This document shows positions 1 to 8,784 of a stretch of DNA of 23,785 nucleotides, in pieces. Position numbers and translations under genes: made by a program. The stretch's first letter is position 1; the number at the start of each line of letters is the position of its first letter. The notes beneath the pieces are model-generated. The model saw nothing but the letters and a program-made list of their open reading frames with translations. It did no database searches and was not told the DNA's origin. This DNA is from Treponema sp. (GTDB taxonomy: Bacteria; Spirochaetota; Spirochaetia; Treponematales; Treponemataceae): NCBI GenBank assembly GCA_016282455.1, contig JAEEKM010000166.1:1-23785 (forward strand), given 5' to 3'.

Positions 1-3000
1 ATACCAGGTTACGATTGCAACAGGGTTTGCAGTATCTTTGTTTGCAATTGACAGAGAAACATATTTACCGGCTCCTCCATTTTTGGCCGAAGCATATTCA
101 CTTCTTGCACCGCTCACACCGCTTGCCGCAACAACCTGAATGGGTATGCCGCTGTTTTTGCTGTTGCTATAGTAGATAAAGGATTCCTTAAGGTTGTTTG
201 GACGAATATTGTAATCACCTTTAGAAGAATGGGCAAAACCTGTGTATTCACCTGTATAAGACCCCTGACCGCTTACAAAATCATTCAAGCCGTAGGCATT
301 TGCAACCTTTCCGCTGTTAAAGCTATTTGTATTTTTGGTTGAGTCCTTTCCGTCAATATTGTCAGAAGCATCACCCACAGTTCCCCACCTGAAGCGAACC
401 TGTTTTACGGGCTGGTCATAGTAAGCCATGAAAACATAAACAGGAGTTGTCTGACTTGGTTCTGTATTTACTGCTCCTGCATAAGAAGTGTCCATGGAAA
501 TTGACTGAATGCGGTTAATGTCCGTTGTCCAGCCGGTAGTGTCACTGTTCAAAGGCAGAGAAGATGAATCCAGACGGCTTGCATTTGCAGAGTTACAGTA
601 GTTCATGTTCTGGTCGTAAGTGCTGTATTCAATTGGAGTTTCACGGCTGAAGAACTGGAAGAAAGCACTCTCCGCTGCCCTTGAGGTATCCGTACACATT
701 GCCGCACCATAGGCATAACCAAAGGAGTCAAAGGTAAAGGAGTTGTGACTAAAGCCTCCATAGTTCATGCCAAAAGGAATCTGAGAATAGTTAGTTCCTG
801 AAACTGTTGTATTTTCTGCACCCCAGGCATTTGCATTTCCGCTGTCGGAGTTATAACCCGGCATGTTAAAGTAAAGAATACTGTTTGCAAAACTAAAGCC
901 CGGAGTTCCAGTCTTGGGGTTAATCTTCATGTTCACGTAAGAAGCCCCACCGCTTACAGGTTCAGCCGCATTCTTAAACTGCCACACGTCAAGATAAAGG
1001 TCATCAGTAAGGGTATTGTTGTTTACTCCGTTTGCTTTTCTGTTGTAGGCATTTGCATAAGAATCATCAGAAAGTTCTCCTGAGTAAGAACCCGCTGCAT
1101 CATTTTTGTTAAGGTTGTTCAAAGCAGGAATGCCGCTTACAGTAAGAGATGCTTCTCCGCTCTTTGCACCTGTTGCAGAGTTTGTGTTTACGCTAAGGGT
1201 GACAGTGTTTGACACAGAGTTTCCGCCCACACTTCCATTAGAAAGAGTTGTTTCAGTCATTCCGGGAATGCTTACCTTTGCAAGGTTTGTTCCAAGGTTG
1301 TATCCTGTAAACTGAATAACTTCTCCTTCATAAACCGGGTAGTGTCCTTTTGCGGTACGGGCATAAACAGAATGATGCTGTTTGTCAAAGGCACTTAAGT
1401 GAGTAACAATTTCTTCTACGTAAGGAACAACATCTACCTGTTTTGTAACCGGGTCACTTGTGTGAACTGAATTATAGTCACTTGCAGTAACAGTGATGGT
1501 TTTGTTCTGTCCTGCGCTGCCGGTGATTTTTTCCGTGTCTACAACAAGAGTCCAGTTAACGGTGTGTCCTTCCTGACTTACATCTACATCAGAAACTTCA
1601 AAGGCTTTTATTGCTGCGGTAGAAGTAACATTAGCAGTATTTACCCATGAACCGTTTGTGTAGTTTGCAAGAACTTTAGAAGAGAAGATATCTGTAAAGC
1701 CAAGAGAAATGGAAGAAAGAAGATTGTCGTCGGTAACGCTTCCCTTTATGGTGATGATGCCGCTTACTTTTGCATCCCTGTCATAAACTCCGCTTCCGTT
1801 TTCTGTAAATGATTCAGCGGGTAATTCTTCCGGCAGTTCAATGTGTCCGCTTATACTTCCATTGTAGAGTACACTGTTGTCGTCTGCGCCCTTCCAGTAG
1901 AAATTATCAATGACTGGAACCGGTGCATGGTCATCTGTGGTGCTTACTGTAACAGGAAGGCGTAAGTGTGCCCACTGGCTTGTGCTTCCTGCAACACTTT
2001 CTTCAGTTGAATCCCAGAAGGTAAAGAAGAGATATTTTTCTCCGTTTGTCTTTAAGGCATTGTTGTCGGAAGAAAGAATGATTCCGCCCTTGTCTGTAAT
2101 TTCATCTTCAATGGAAGAAGTTCCCCTGCTGCTGGTGTTTGCAAGAAGATTTTCTTTTGTTGCAAGGGCAGTTACATTTCCCGCTGCTTTTTCTTCCGAG
2201 TCAGAAGTTCCGCTTGTGAAAATGTAGGAGAGGTTCCCGTTTCCGCCAATGAACTCAGGGATGAGGCACAGACCGTTTTTCACTTTGAAAGAAGCAGAAT
2301 CGGTTTTTACGTTGAACTGGGCACTTCCGCTTTGTGAATTTATTGTTGAGTAATAGCTGAACTCACCCAATGCCCTTCCGTTTGCAGTTGCCTTGTCTTC
2401 ATCCAGAGAAGTAACGGTTTTTGCATTTGCATTAAAATCAAACTTGCCGTTGTGGTTTAAATCCGTTCCCAGCAAAACCTTTGCAATGCGGGGTCTGTTG
2501 TTTTCTACTTTTGTTGCAATTGAACCTGAAGTGATGTTTCCTGCATTGTCCATTGCCACAAGACATATTTCTATGGGGCCGTCAGGAATGTTTGTAGAGT
2601 CAAGGCTTGCAGTCCACATGTAACTGGAACCTAAACTGCTGATTGATTCTACCATTTCATCTCCGTCATCATTTACAACAGAAACATTGTCTTCTGCAAT
2701 TGATTCGGTAAGTTCGTGATCCACCACCTGTGCGTAAATGATTTCCGCATCAGCAAAAGAAGCAGAAGCCGTGGGACTAAAGGTGATTGTTCCGTTCACT
2801 GAATCCACAGAAGTAATGCGGGAGTAACTTCCTGCAATCTTCACAAGTCCACCAACACGAACATTCTTGTTACTCACAATCAGTGAGGATGTAAGAGAAT
2901 CCTCAGAAGTTCGGCTTGCATTCTTCACACAAAGGGCCGCAAGCTGATCCGAGTTGATGAAGATATCTCCGTTCTCCGCCGTGTCTGACTCAACCTCTGT

Positions 3001-6000
3001 ATCAAGAACAGATTTATTTTCCTCACCGAACATTGGATTGTAAACCCGAGTCTCGCTTGCACCGCTTCTCGTAAAGTAGAAGAGAATGGATGAAAGTCCT
3101 GAGCCGTCTTCCTTAACTGTGTCTCCGAAAGTGAACCAGCCGTTGTTGTTTACCACAGTTGAATTTGAAGACTCCGTTCCCAACATTTTGCTTTTGCTCT
3201 TTAAGCGAAGTGATGTTCCAACGCTTGTGCTTTCTGCATTGCTGGTGTTGTACAAACTTGGAGCCGTGCTATCTATGTTTATCTGGATTGACTGGTTTGC
3301 TTCACCTGAGTTGTCATCCATTGCTTTGAAGACATTATAAATTGTACCGGTTCTGTCTGTAGGAACTTTTATGTTAAGAGAATAACTGTCTGTGTCGTTA
3401 GTAATATCACTTGCTCCGAGAGGAATTGAAATGGAGCCTCCCGAAATATTCTTATCTTCAAAGGAAATGGAAGAGACCTTGTTATTATCGTGAATGTCTG
3501 CAACAAGATACCACTCACCTTTTTCAGAAACGCTGTTGTGGCTAATGTACATTCCGCTAACATACTCCCGTTCTGTTACAGGAGTTCCGATTGCCTTACC
3601 TGCTCCATACTGAACAAGTTTGACATTTCTGATTACAGGCACCTGGTTATCAATATTGATTACAATCGGAGAAGTCCAGTCGCGGGTGTAGTCTTCGTCA
3701 TCCCAAGCGCGGATTCTTGCACGAAGATATTTCTTTCCGTCATTGGAAGAAAGAATCTTATCTGTGTCCACAACAATCTTCCAGCTGTTGGTTCCTGTGC
3801 AAGTGATGCCCCAGTCACCACCGACCGTTTCTCCGTTGGAATTTGTTGAGCTGCGGCTTTCATTCACCAAAGCAGCCTTTACTGCACTATCATTCCAAGT
3901 GCTACCAGAAAGAATTGTGTAGTCTGCATCCGTAAAGAGTCCGTCACCGTCTGCATCAATCTGCACCTGAACATCATGCACGCTCACGTTGTCGCTGGAA
4001 CCGCCATAGAGAGTAACCTGACCGCTTGTGGTTGCACCGTTCTCTGGAGAAGAAATCCAAGCCTTGGGTTTACCACCCTCCGGGTCCACAAGAACATAAA
4101 GTTCATTTTCTGCTGAAGCTGAAACAGAGAAAGTTTTTCTTACCGCAAGGTTACCAACAGAATCTTCTGTCTTAAACCAGATAGGAACTTTGTAAACGTT
4201 CTCGGTATCAGTTTCCTCAACAGCATAAACAAAGTCATTACCTTCTTTTACAGAAACATAGTAGAGCAAACTATCAGAAGAATCAGATGCACCGGAAGCA
4301 AATTTTATTTCCCATGAAGTAGAAGCGTTTATCTCGTTCCATTCTTCATTCTCTGCTCCCGTGTAACTTTCACCATTTTTTGGAATGAGCCAGTAAAGGG
4401 ATTTGAGTGAAGAGTAAGTGTCCTGCATGAGTCCCTTTACTGTAATGGAAGTTGTAACTGCATCACTTATGTTGGTGGTTGGGGTAATAATCTGCACTGT
4501 AGGTGCGCTTGTGTCCCAGATGATGTTTACATTGCTCTGTCCCTTCTGCCCCGAGTTGTCGCATACAGAAACACGTACCGATATTTGTCCTTCGCTGAGC
4601 GAGAGTGAGCCAAGGTTTATTCCGGAAAGATAGTAGGTGTAGGTTCCGTCAGCGTAGTCCGGTTCAGAAAGAAGACTTACATTTACAGTATTTGTTCCAA
4701 GAGTAACTTCCGGCGGCGTAAAGTTTTCGCCTGTTTTTTTCATGCCCACTGCTTCTTTTACAGTCACCTTAAGGTAAAGCCATTTGTCTGCGCTTCCAAA
4801 AACATTTACACTCTTGTTCCACTGACCGTCACTTGAACTTTCGTTTCCGTGGGTAAACTGAATCTGTGTTACTTCGGGCGGCGTTAAATCTGAGGTAAAG
4901 GAAATTCCCTGCAGTGCAGAAAGTGCATAGTCTTCAGAAGCAGAGACATCACCTTTGCCCTGAATCATAATTGCTTCAAGACGAGAACCTGCCTTGCTGT
5001 AGAAAGAACTGTTTTCTCCGTCTCTTACGTAGAAGAAATAATTTTCCGGGCCCTCTGCGGTTTCAAAAGACCAGCTTCCGGTTCCGCTTTCAACTTCTAT
5101 TTCTGTCCAGTTCTTTGCATCTGACTCTGACGGAAGTTTAGACGGGTCGAAAATATCTTTTGGAATGAACCAGAAACCTTTTACATCTCCGTCATCATCA
5201 GAGATTGTTCCCTGAACTGTCGTGCTCTTAATTGAACTTCCGCTCCTTGACTCAAGGTTTGTAAGTTTAATGAGAGGTCTGTCTGTTTTCTGATCAATGA
5301 TAAGGTTTCTTTCCAGAGAACTTTCGTTTCCTGCCCTGTCTCTTGCCACAATTCGCAGCGGGAGATTTTGTGTATCTGTCAGACTGTAAAAAATGCCTGA
5401 GTCAATGTTTACTTTCCAGATGCCGCTTTCTTCGTCGTATCCGTTTTCAGAAGTGAGGGTGTACTTGAGGCTTGTGTCCTTGTAAATTTCAATGGCGGCA
5501 ATTTTATTGGGATCACTTGTGCTTCCTGACAGAGTGAAAGTTTTGTTCACTACGTCATTTTCTTTGTGGGAAGAAACTGTGAGTGAAGGTCCCTGACAGT
5601 CCAGTGCCAGTGAACCGATAACTGTGCTTGCAGAAGTGTTTCCTGCCCTGTCTGTAACTGTGGCACTTACACTGTAGGTTTGCGTAAAATTACTGCGGCC
5701 TCCTATGAGGGCAGTAACAAGTGCATCGTTTGGAGTAAAAGTAAAGCTTCCGTTTTCAAAAAGCAGTGTGCCGTAAGTGTCTGTTCCGCTTTCAATTTTT
5801 ACAGAACCCACCTGAACTGTTGCACTCTTTATTCCGGACATGTTGCTTCCGTTCTGCAAAGTGTTGGAGTCGCTTGCAGTAAAGGCATAGTTTCCGCTGA
5901 TGCTTCCGCTTGTAAGGAGAGTGGTATCTGCCTCAGAAGAAATTACAGGCGGCTTTGTGTCAAGGTTGATGATTCTTGTAACGGATGTACTTTCGTTTCC

Positions 6001-8643
6001 GGCTTTGTCTTTTGCCTTAAGAATTATTGTATTGCTTCCTTCTTCAAAACCAGAAAGGGTAGTGTTGAACTTTTCAAGACCGTTTGCGTTTTCTACTGCA
6101 CTTGTTCCAAAAGAAGATTTTCTTGTCTGTCCTGAGGCTGGGGTAAGGCTTGCAGTAACTTCGTTAACGCCGCTTCCATTTTCTTTCCAATAGCCTATTA
6201 AAGAAAGGGATGTCTGGTTGCACCAGCTGTTTTCTGCATAAAGAGTGCCGCCGATGTTTTCTGCACAAGAACTGTAAGAATAAAAATCAGGCGCTTCCTT
6301 GTCTACAAGGAATGCCTGACTTACGGCAGTGCTCTTGTTTGCATAAACTTTATCCGTCTGGTTTGTGGTAGAGTCAGAAGTTTTGTCGTTTGCAGTAACT
6401 GCAAGTACAATGCTTTTTCCATTTGTAAAGATAGGATCATTTTTTCCTGTAAGTGGAATGGAAATTACTGCAGATTCCGCTTCGCCTAAATCAAAGGAAG
6501 TGATTGTTTTTTCTGAAGAACTTTCCGGGTAGAAGGCAATGGGGTTTTCAAAAGAAGGGTCGCTTTCTTCATAGAGTGAATAACACACATTCTGAATTCC
6601 TGAACTGTCGCTCACCGTAACTTCCATTTCTATTGAGTCGCGTACATAGCGGCTTTGGGAAGTTCCGAGTTTTATGGAAGGCTCTTTTGTGTCTACGTAG
6701 AAAGTGTATTTTTCATTTGTTAAATCTGCTTTTTCATCACACACCTGAACTGCTGCCACATACTTGTATCTTCCTTCTGAAAGTGGAAGCAGAGCGTCTG
6801 AAGGGTCAATTGCAATTGAGTAGGTGAAGGAGGGTTTTGTTCCGTTTGTTGTTACTGTGTATGAATCTGCAGAAAGGCTTACTTCTTCTTCTTCTCCGGA
6901 GATTACATCTGTTCTTTTTAGAGAAGTAATTTTCATGGGCTCTGCTGCGAGGTTTAAATCGTCTGTGGTAATCTGGCCTTCAATTACAAAGCCCTTGTTC
7001 TTTAAGCACTTGCCTGAAAAAGTAACGTCTGGATTTTTAAAGAAGAGGGTAGGGGCAGTGTAGCCTGAGTAAACTAAAATGCCATAGCCCTGCTGGTTTT
7101 CGGGAACAAGAAGGTTTTCGTCTTCGTCACAGCCGCTTACTTCAATCTGGTAATAGTAGCTGGATTCAAGTGCAAGCGGACGGGATTCATTTCCTAAAGG
7201 AATTTCATAATTCTGTTTTAGGGCAGCATCAACATTCCATTCTCCCTTTGCAAGGATAGTCTGTTTTGAACTCAAATCTTTTGAAAGGGCTTCAGGATCA
7301 TGACCCATGCAGTAAAGGTCAATTTCTACAGAAGAAGCGTCAATTCTTGCATTGTCAAAACCTGCGCTTAGATCTACAAAAAGAGAAGCCGTTGTTGGGG
7401 TGATGCGGTAACCCTTGTTGGCATTTTTTGCCATGCTGTTTATGGGTTCTCCGCTTTCGTCAAGTCCAGTTTCGTAGCCGCTTACCTTCCAGTGGGGAAC
7501 GTTGTCGGGGTTAATCTGAATTTTTAATGCATTTGTTTCAGAAATGTTTTTGCTTGAAACCTTACAGTTAATGGAATTAAGGGCTTCGAGAATTTCTCCC
7601 TTTTCTTTTTCGCTGTAACTTCCTTTTCCCTTGTAAAGGTCTTTGAGTTTTGTTGCGGTAAGGGAATAGGTTTTTACGTTCATAAGGGATTTGTAAAATT
7701 CAGTTGTGTTGATGTAAAAATCTTCAGTTGTGTTTCCGCTTCCCTTTCCTTCTTCTGAACTTGTGTCCTGATAAAGAAGGGCGTTGTCATTTAAAACAAC
7801 TGTACAGAGGAAGGTTTTGTCTGTGTAGGCGGCACTGTCAATGTCGTCGTCTTCGTAAGTGGAAGAGGGATTGTTGTTGTAGAGTTTTAAATAGTTTTCC
7901 CTCAGTCTTCTGTAATTAGCAAGGATTTCCTTTTCAGCCTCTTCTTCGGCCTGGGCAAGTTCTGCTTTTGTGTAATATTTGGCAACCAGAAGGGGGTTGT
8001 CTGCTGACATCTGACCGAAGTCTTCTACCTTAATGCTGATTTCTGAATCTTCCGGAGAAAGGGTGCCGTTTGTGTAATCCCTGAGAATGAAAGTGAGGGA
8101 AGAGATGCTGTTGTCGTCTGCAATGTCACCTGCGAGTTTTATGTTTCTTCCGTAAATGCTCGGGCTTGCGTCACTAACAAGTTTTAGGGGGGAACTTAAA
8201 AGCAGGACAGGGGCATGATTGTCTATGGTAACCTGTCTTTTGTCTGTGGAAGAATGGAGCTTGTCTTTTGCGGTAACAAGGATGTTGTAGTTTCCGTCTT
8301 CAATGGGGAAAGTATTTTCTTCTTTTTCGTTCAGTCTGATGTTCCAGCTCTGTCCGTCTTCTGAAATTTCTGCTTCGTAAACTTTTGATTCTTCCTGCGT
8401 GCGTGTGTTTTCCCGCTGAACCTGGACTTTTAAAACTTCCACGTCGTCACTGCAGCTGCCTGAAAGAATAAACCAGTCGCGGATAACTGAACCCATGGGC
8501 GGGTAGGAGATTTTTACTGACGGCGGTTCAATGTCCAGGGCTGAACCAAGTCCTACGTCACAGCCGGTTGCTGTAAAAAAAAGTGTAAATAAAAGGGCTG
8601 TAAAAAAGGTGATAAAAGTGGTAATTTTAACAATTTTTCTCAT
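1..8643 (-). CDS. Giant Ig-like repeat lipoprotein, C-terminus beyond the window
   Basis: The frame is open from an ATG at 8643 to base 1 (at least 2881 residues); I translated most of it and found no stop. The start is forced, because TAG codons lie in frame just upstream. Residues 1-27 are a lipoprotein signal (basic N-terminus, hydrophobic core, box TATGC) with Cys28 as the lipidation site. After that come many roughly 100-residue Ig-like units, recognised by returning phrases such as GTISDDD, GSVTDDN, KDKAGNES, RDRAGNES and DNAGNITS. Residues about 222-258 form a charged helical stretch that interrupts the beta pattern. DxDxDG-type loops lie near residues 1563 and 2061. Residues about 2421-2502 resemble an IPT/TIG domain, and from about 2528 a Gly/Asn/Tyr-rich module begins. 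Tandem Ig-like domains usually serve as surface stalks or adhesins. Surface exposure and any ligand (host, plant fibre or another cell) are inferred. No catalytic domain was recognised. Confidence 0.93.
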   Translation of the reverse strand, partial: MRKIVKITTFITFFTALLFTLFFTATGCDVGLGSALDIEPPSVKISYPPMGSVIRDWFILSGSCSDDVEVLKVQVQRENTRTQEESKVYEAEISEDGQSWNIRLNEKEENTFPIEDGNYNILVTAKDKLHSSTDKRQVTIDNHAPVLLLSSPLKLVSDASPSIYGRNIKLAGDIADDNSISSLTFILRDYTNGTLSPEDSEISIKVEDFGQMSADNPLLVAKYYTKAELAQAEEEAEKEILANYRRLRENYLKLYNNNPSSTYEDDDIDSAAYTDKTFLCTVVLNDNALLYQDTSSEEGKGSGNTTEDFYINTTEFYKSLMNVKTYSLTATKLKDLYKGKGSYSEKEKGEILEALNSINCKVSSKNISETNALKIQINPDNVPHWKVSGYETGLDESGEPINSMAKNANKGYRITPTTASLFVDLSAGFDNARIDASSVEIDLYCMGHDPEALSKDLSSKQTILAKGEWNVDAALKQNYEIPLGNESRPLALESSYYYQIEVSGCDEDENLLVPENQQGYGILVYSGYTAPTLFFKNPDVTFSGKCLKNKGFVIEGQITTDDLNLAAEPMKITSLKRTDVISGEEEEVSLSADSYTVTTNGTKPSFTYSIAIDPSDALLPLSEGRYKYVAAVQVCDEKADLTNEKYTFYVDTKEPSIKLGTSQSRYVRDSIEMEVTVSDSSGIQNVCYSLYEESDPSFENPIAFYPESSSEKTITSFDLGEAESAVISIPLTGKNDPIFTNGKSIVLAVTANDKTSDSTTNQTDKVYANKSTAVSQAFLVDKEAPDFYSYSSCAENIGGTLYAENSWCNQTSLSLIGYWKENGSGVNEVTASLTPASGQTRKSSFGTSAVENANGLEKFNTTLSGFEEGSNTIILKAKDKAGNESTSVTRIINLDTKPPVISSEADTTLLTSGSISGNYAFTASDSNTLQNGSNMSGIKSATVQVGSVKIESGTDTYGTLLFENGSFTFTPNDALVTALIGGRSNFTQTYSVSATVTDRAGNTSASTVIGSLALDCQGPSLTVSSHKENDVVNKTFTLSGSTSDPNKIAAIEIYKDTSLKYTLTSENGYDEESGIWKVNIDSGIFYSLTDTQNLPLRIVARDRAGNESSLERNLIIDQKTDRPLIKLTNLESRSGSSIKSTTVQGTISDDDGDVKGFWFIPKDIFDPSKLPSESDAKNWTEIEVESGTGSWSFETAEGPENYFFYVRDGENSSFYSKAGSRLEAIMIQGKGDVSASEDYALSALQGISFTSDLTPPEVTQIQFTHGNESSSDGQWNKSVNVFGSADKWLYLKVTVKEAVGMKKTGENFTPPEVTLGTNTVNVSLLSEPDYADGTYTYYLSGINLGSLSLSEGQISVRVSVCDNSGQKGQSNVNIIWDTSAPTVQIITPTTNISDAVTTSITVKGLMQDTYSSLKSLYWLIPKNGESYTGAENEEWNEINASTSWEIKFASGASDSSDSLLYYVSVKEGNDFVYAVEETDTENVYKVPIWFKTEDSVGNLAVRKTFSVSASAENELYVLVDPEGGKPKAWISSPENGATTSGQVTLYGGSSDNVSVHDVQVQIDADGDGLFTDADYTILSGSTWNDSAVKAALVNESRSSTNSNGETVGGDWGITCTGTNSWKIVVDTDKILSSNDGKKYLRARIRAWDDEDYTRDWTSPIVINIDNQVPVIRNVKLVQYGAGKAIGTPVTEREYVSGMYISHNSVSEKGEWYLVADIHDNNKVSSISFEDKNISGGSISIPLGASDITNDTDSYSLNIKVPTDRTGTIYNVFKAMDDNSGEANQSIQINIDSTAPSLYNTSNAESTSVGTSLRLKSKSKMLGTESSNSTVVNNNGWFTFGDTVKEDGSGLSSILFYFTRSGASETRVYNPMFGEENKSVLDTEVESDTAENGDIFINSDQLAALCVKNASRTSEDSLTSSLIVSNKNVRVGGLVKIAGSYSRITSVDSVNGTITFSPTASASFADAEIIYAQVVDHELTESIAEDNVSVVNDDGDEMVESISSLGSSYMWTASLDSTNIPDGPIEICLVAMDNAGNITSGSIATKVENNRPRIAKVLLGTDLNHNGKFDFNANAKTVTSLDEDKATANGRALGEFSYYSTINSQSGSAQFNVKTDSASFKVKNGLCLIPEFIGGNGNLSYIFTSGTSDSEEKAAGNVTALATKENLLANTSSRGTSSIEDEITDKGGIILSSDNNALKTNGEKYLFFTFWDSTEESVAGSTSQWAHLRLPVTVSTTDDHAPVPVIDNFYWKGADDNSVLYNGSISGHIELPEELPAESFTENGSGVYDRDAKVSGIITIKGSVTDDNLLSSISLGFTDIFSSKVLANYTNGSWVNTANVTSTAAIKAFEVSDVDVSQEGHTVNWTLVVDTEKITGSAGQNKTITVTASDYNSVHTSDPVTKQVDVVPYVEEIVTHLSAFDKQHHSVYARTAKGHYPVYEGEVIQFTGYNLGTNLAKVSIPGMTETTLSNGSVGGNSVSNTVTLSVNTNSATGAKSGEASLTVSGIPALNNLNKNDAAGSYSGELSDDSYANAYNRKANGVNNNTLTDDLYLDVWQFKNAAEPVSGGASYVNMKINPKTGTPGFSFANSILYFNMPGYNSDSGNANAWGAENTTVSGTNYSQIPFGMNYGGFSHNSFTFDSFGYAYGAAMCTDTSRAAESAFFQFFSRETPIEYSTYDQNMNYCNSANASRLDSSSLPLNSDTTGWTTDINRIQSISMDTSYAGAVNTEPSQTTPVYVFMAYYDQPVKQVRFRWGTVGDASDNIDGKDSTKNTNSFNSGKVANAYGLNDFVSGQGSYTGEYTGFAHSSKGDYNIRPNNLKESFIYYSNSKNSGIPIQVVAASGVSGARSEYASAKNGGAGKYVSLSIANKDTANPVAIVTWY

Positions 8644-8649
8644 ATATAT

Positions 8650-8678
8650 AGACTACTATGGAGTATTTTTTGTGTCAA
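8650..8678 (-). promoter_or_regulatory. Candidate promoter of the giant lipoprotein gene
   Basis: A perfect TTGACA lies at 8678-8673 on the minus strand. With a 17-base spacer the -10 would be TAGTCT (8655-8650), only 3 of 6 consensus bases. Transcription would then begin about at the ATG, and no Shine-Dalgarno sequence is present in the short leader. The -35 is convincing and the -10 is weak. Confidence 0.4.
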
Positions 8679-8689
8679 AATTTATATGT

Positions 8690-8733
8690 GAAAAAAGAGA
8701 AAATAATCACTTTTATCATAGAAAAAAGAGAAA
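8690..8733. repeat. 13-bp direct repeat upstream of the giant lipoprotein promoter
   Basis: GAAAAAAGAGAAA occurs at 8690-8702 and again at 8721-8733. The copies are 31 bp apart, close to three helical turns, and lie just upstream of the TTGACA of the lipoprotein gene. This could be a regulator site or a curved A-tract/UP-like element. The low complexity of the motif also allows chance. Confidence 0.5.
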
Positions 8734-8784
8734 TTTGTTTTTAGTCAGCCCCTGCTTTGCAAAAAACACAAAAACTCGTAACAG

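Noticed and set aside
1106..7919. Many plus-strand frames of 60-150 codons
   Set aside because: All are antisense to the continuous lipoprotein frame, with no ribosome sites and no recognisable domains.
8740..8784. Possible terminator after ettA (TGTTTTT pairing with AAAAACA)
   Set aside because: The arms are only A/T runs with a long loop and no GC stem followed by a U-tract.
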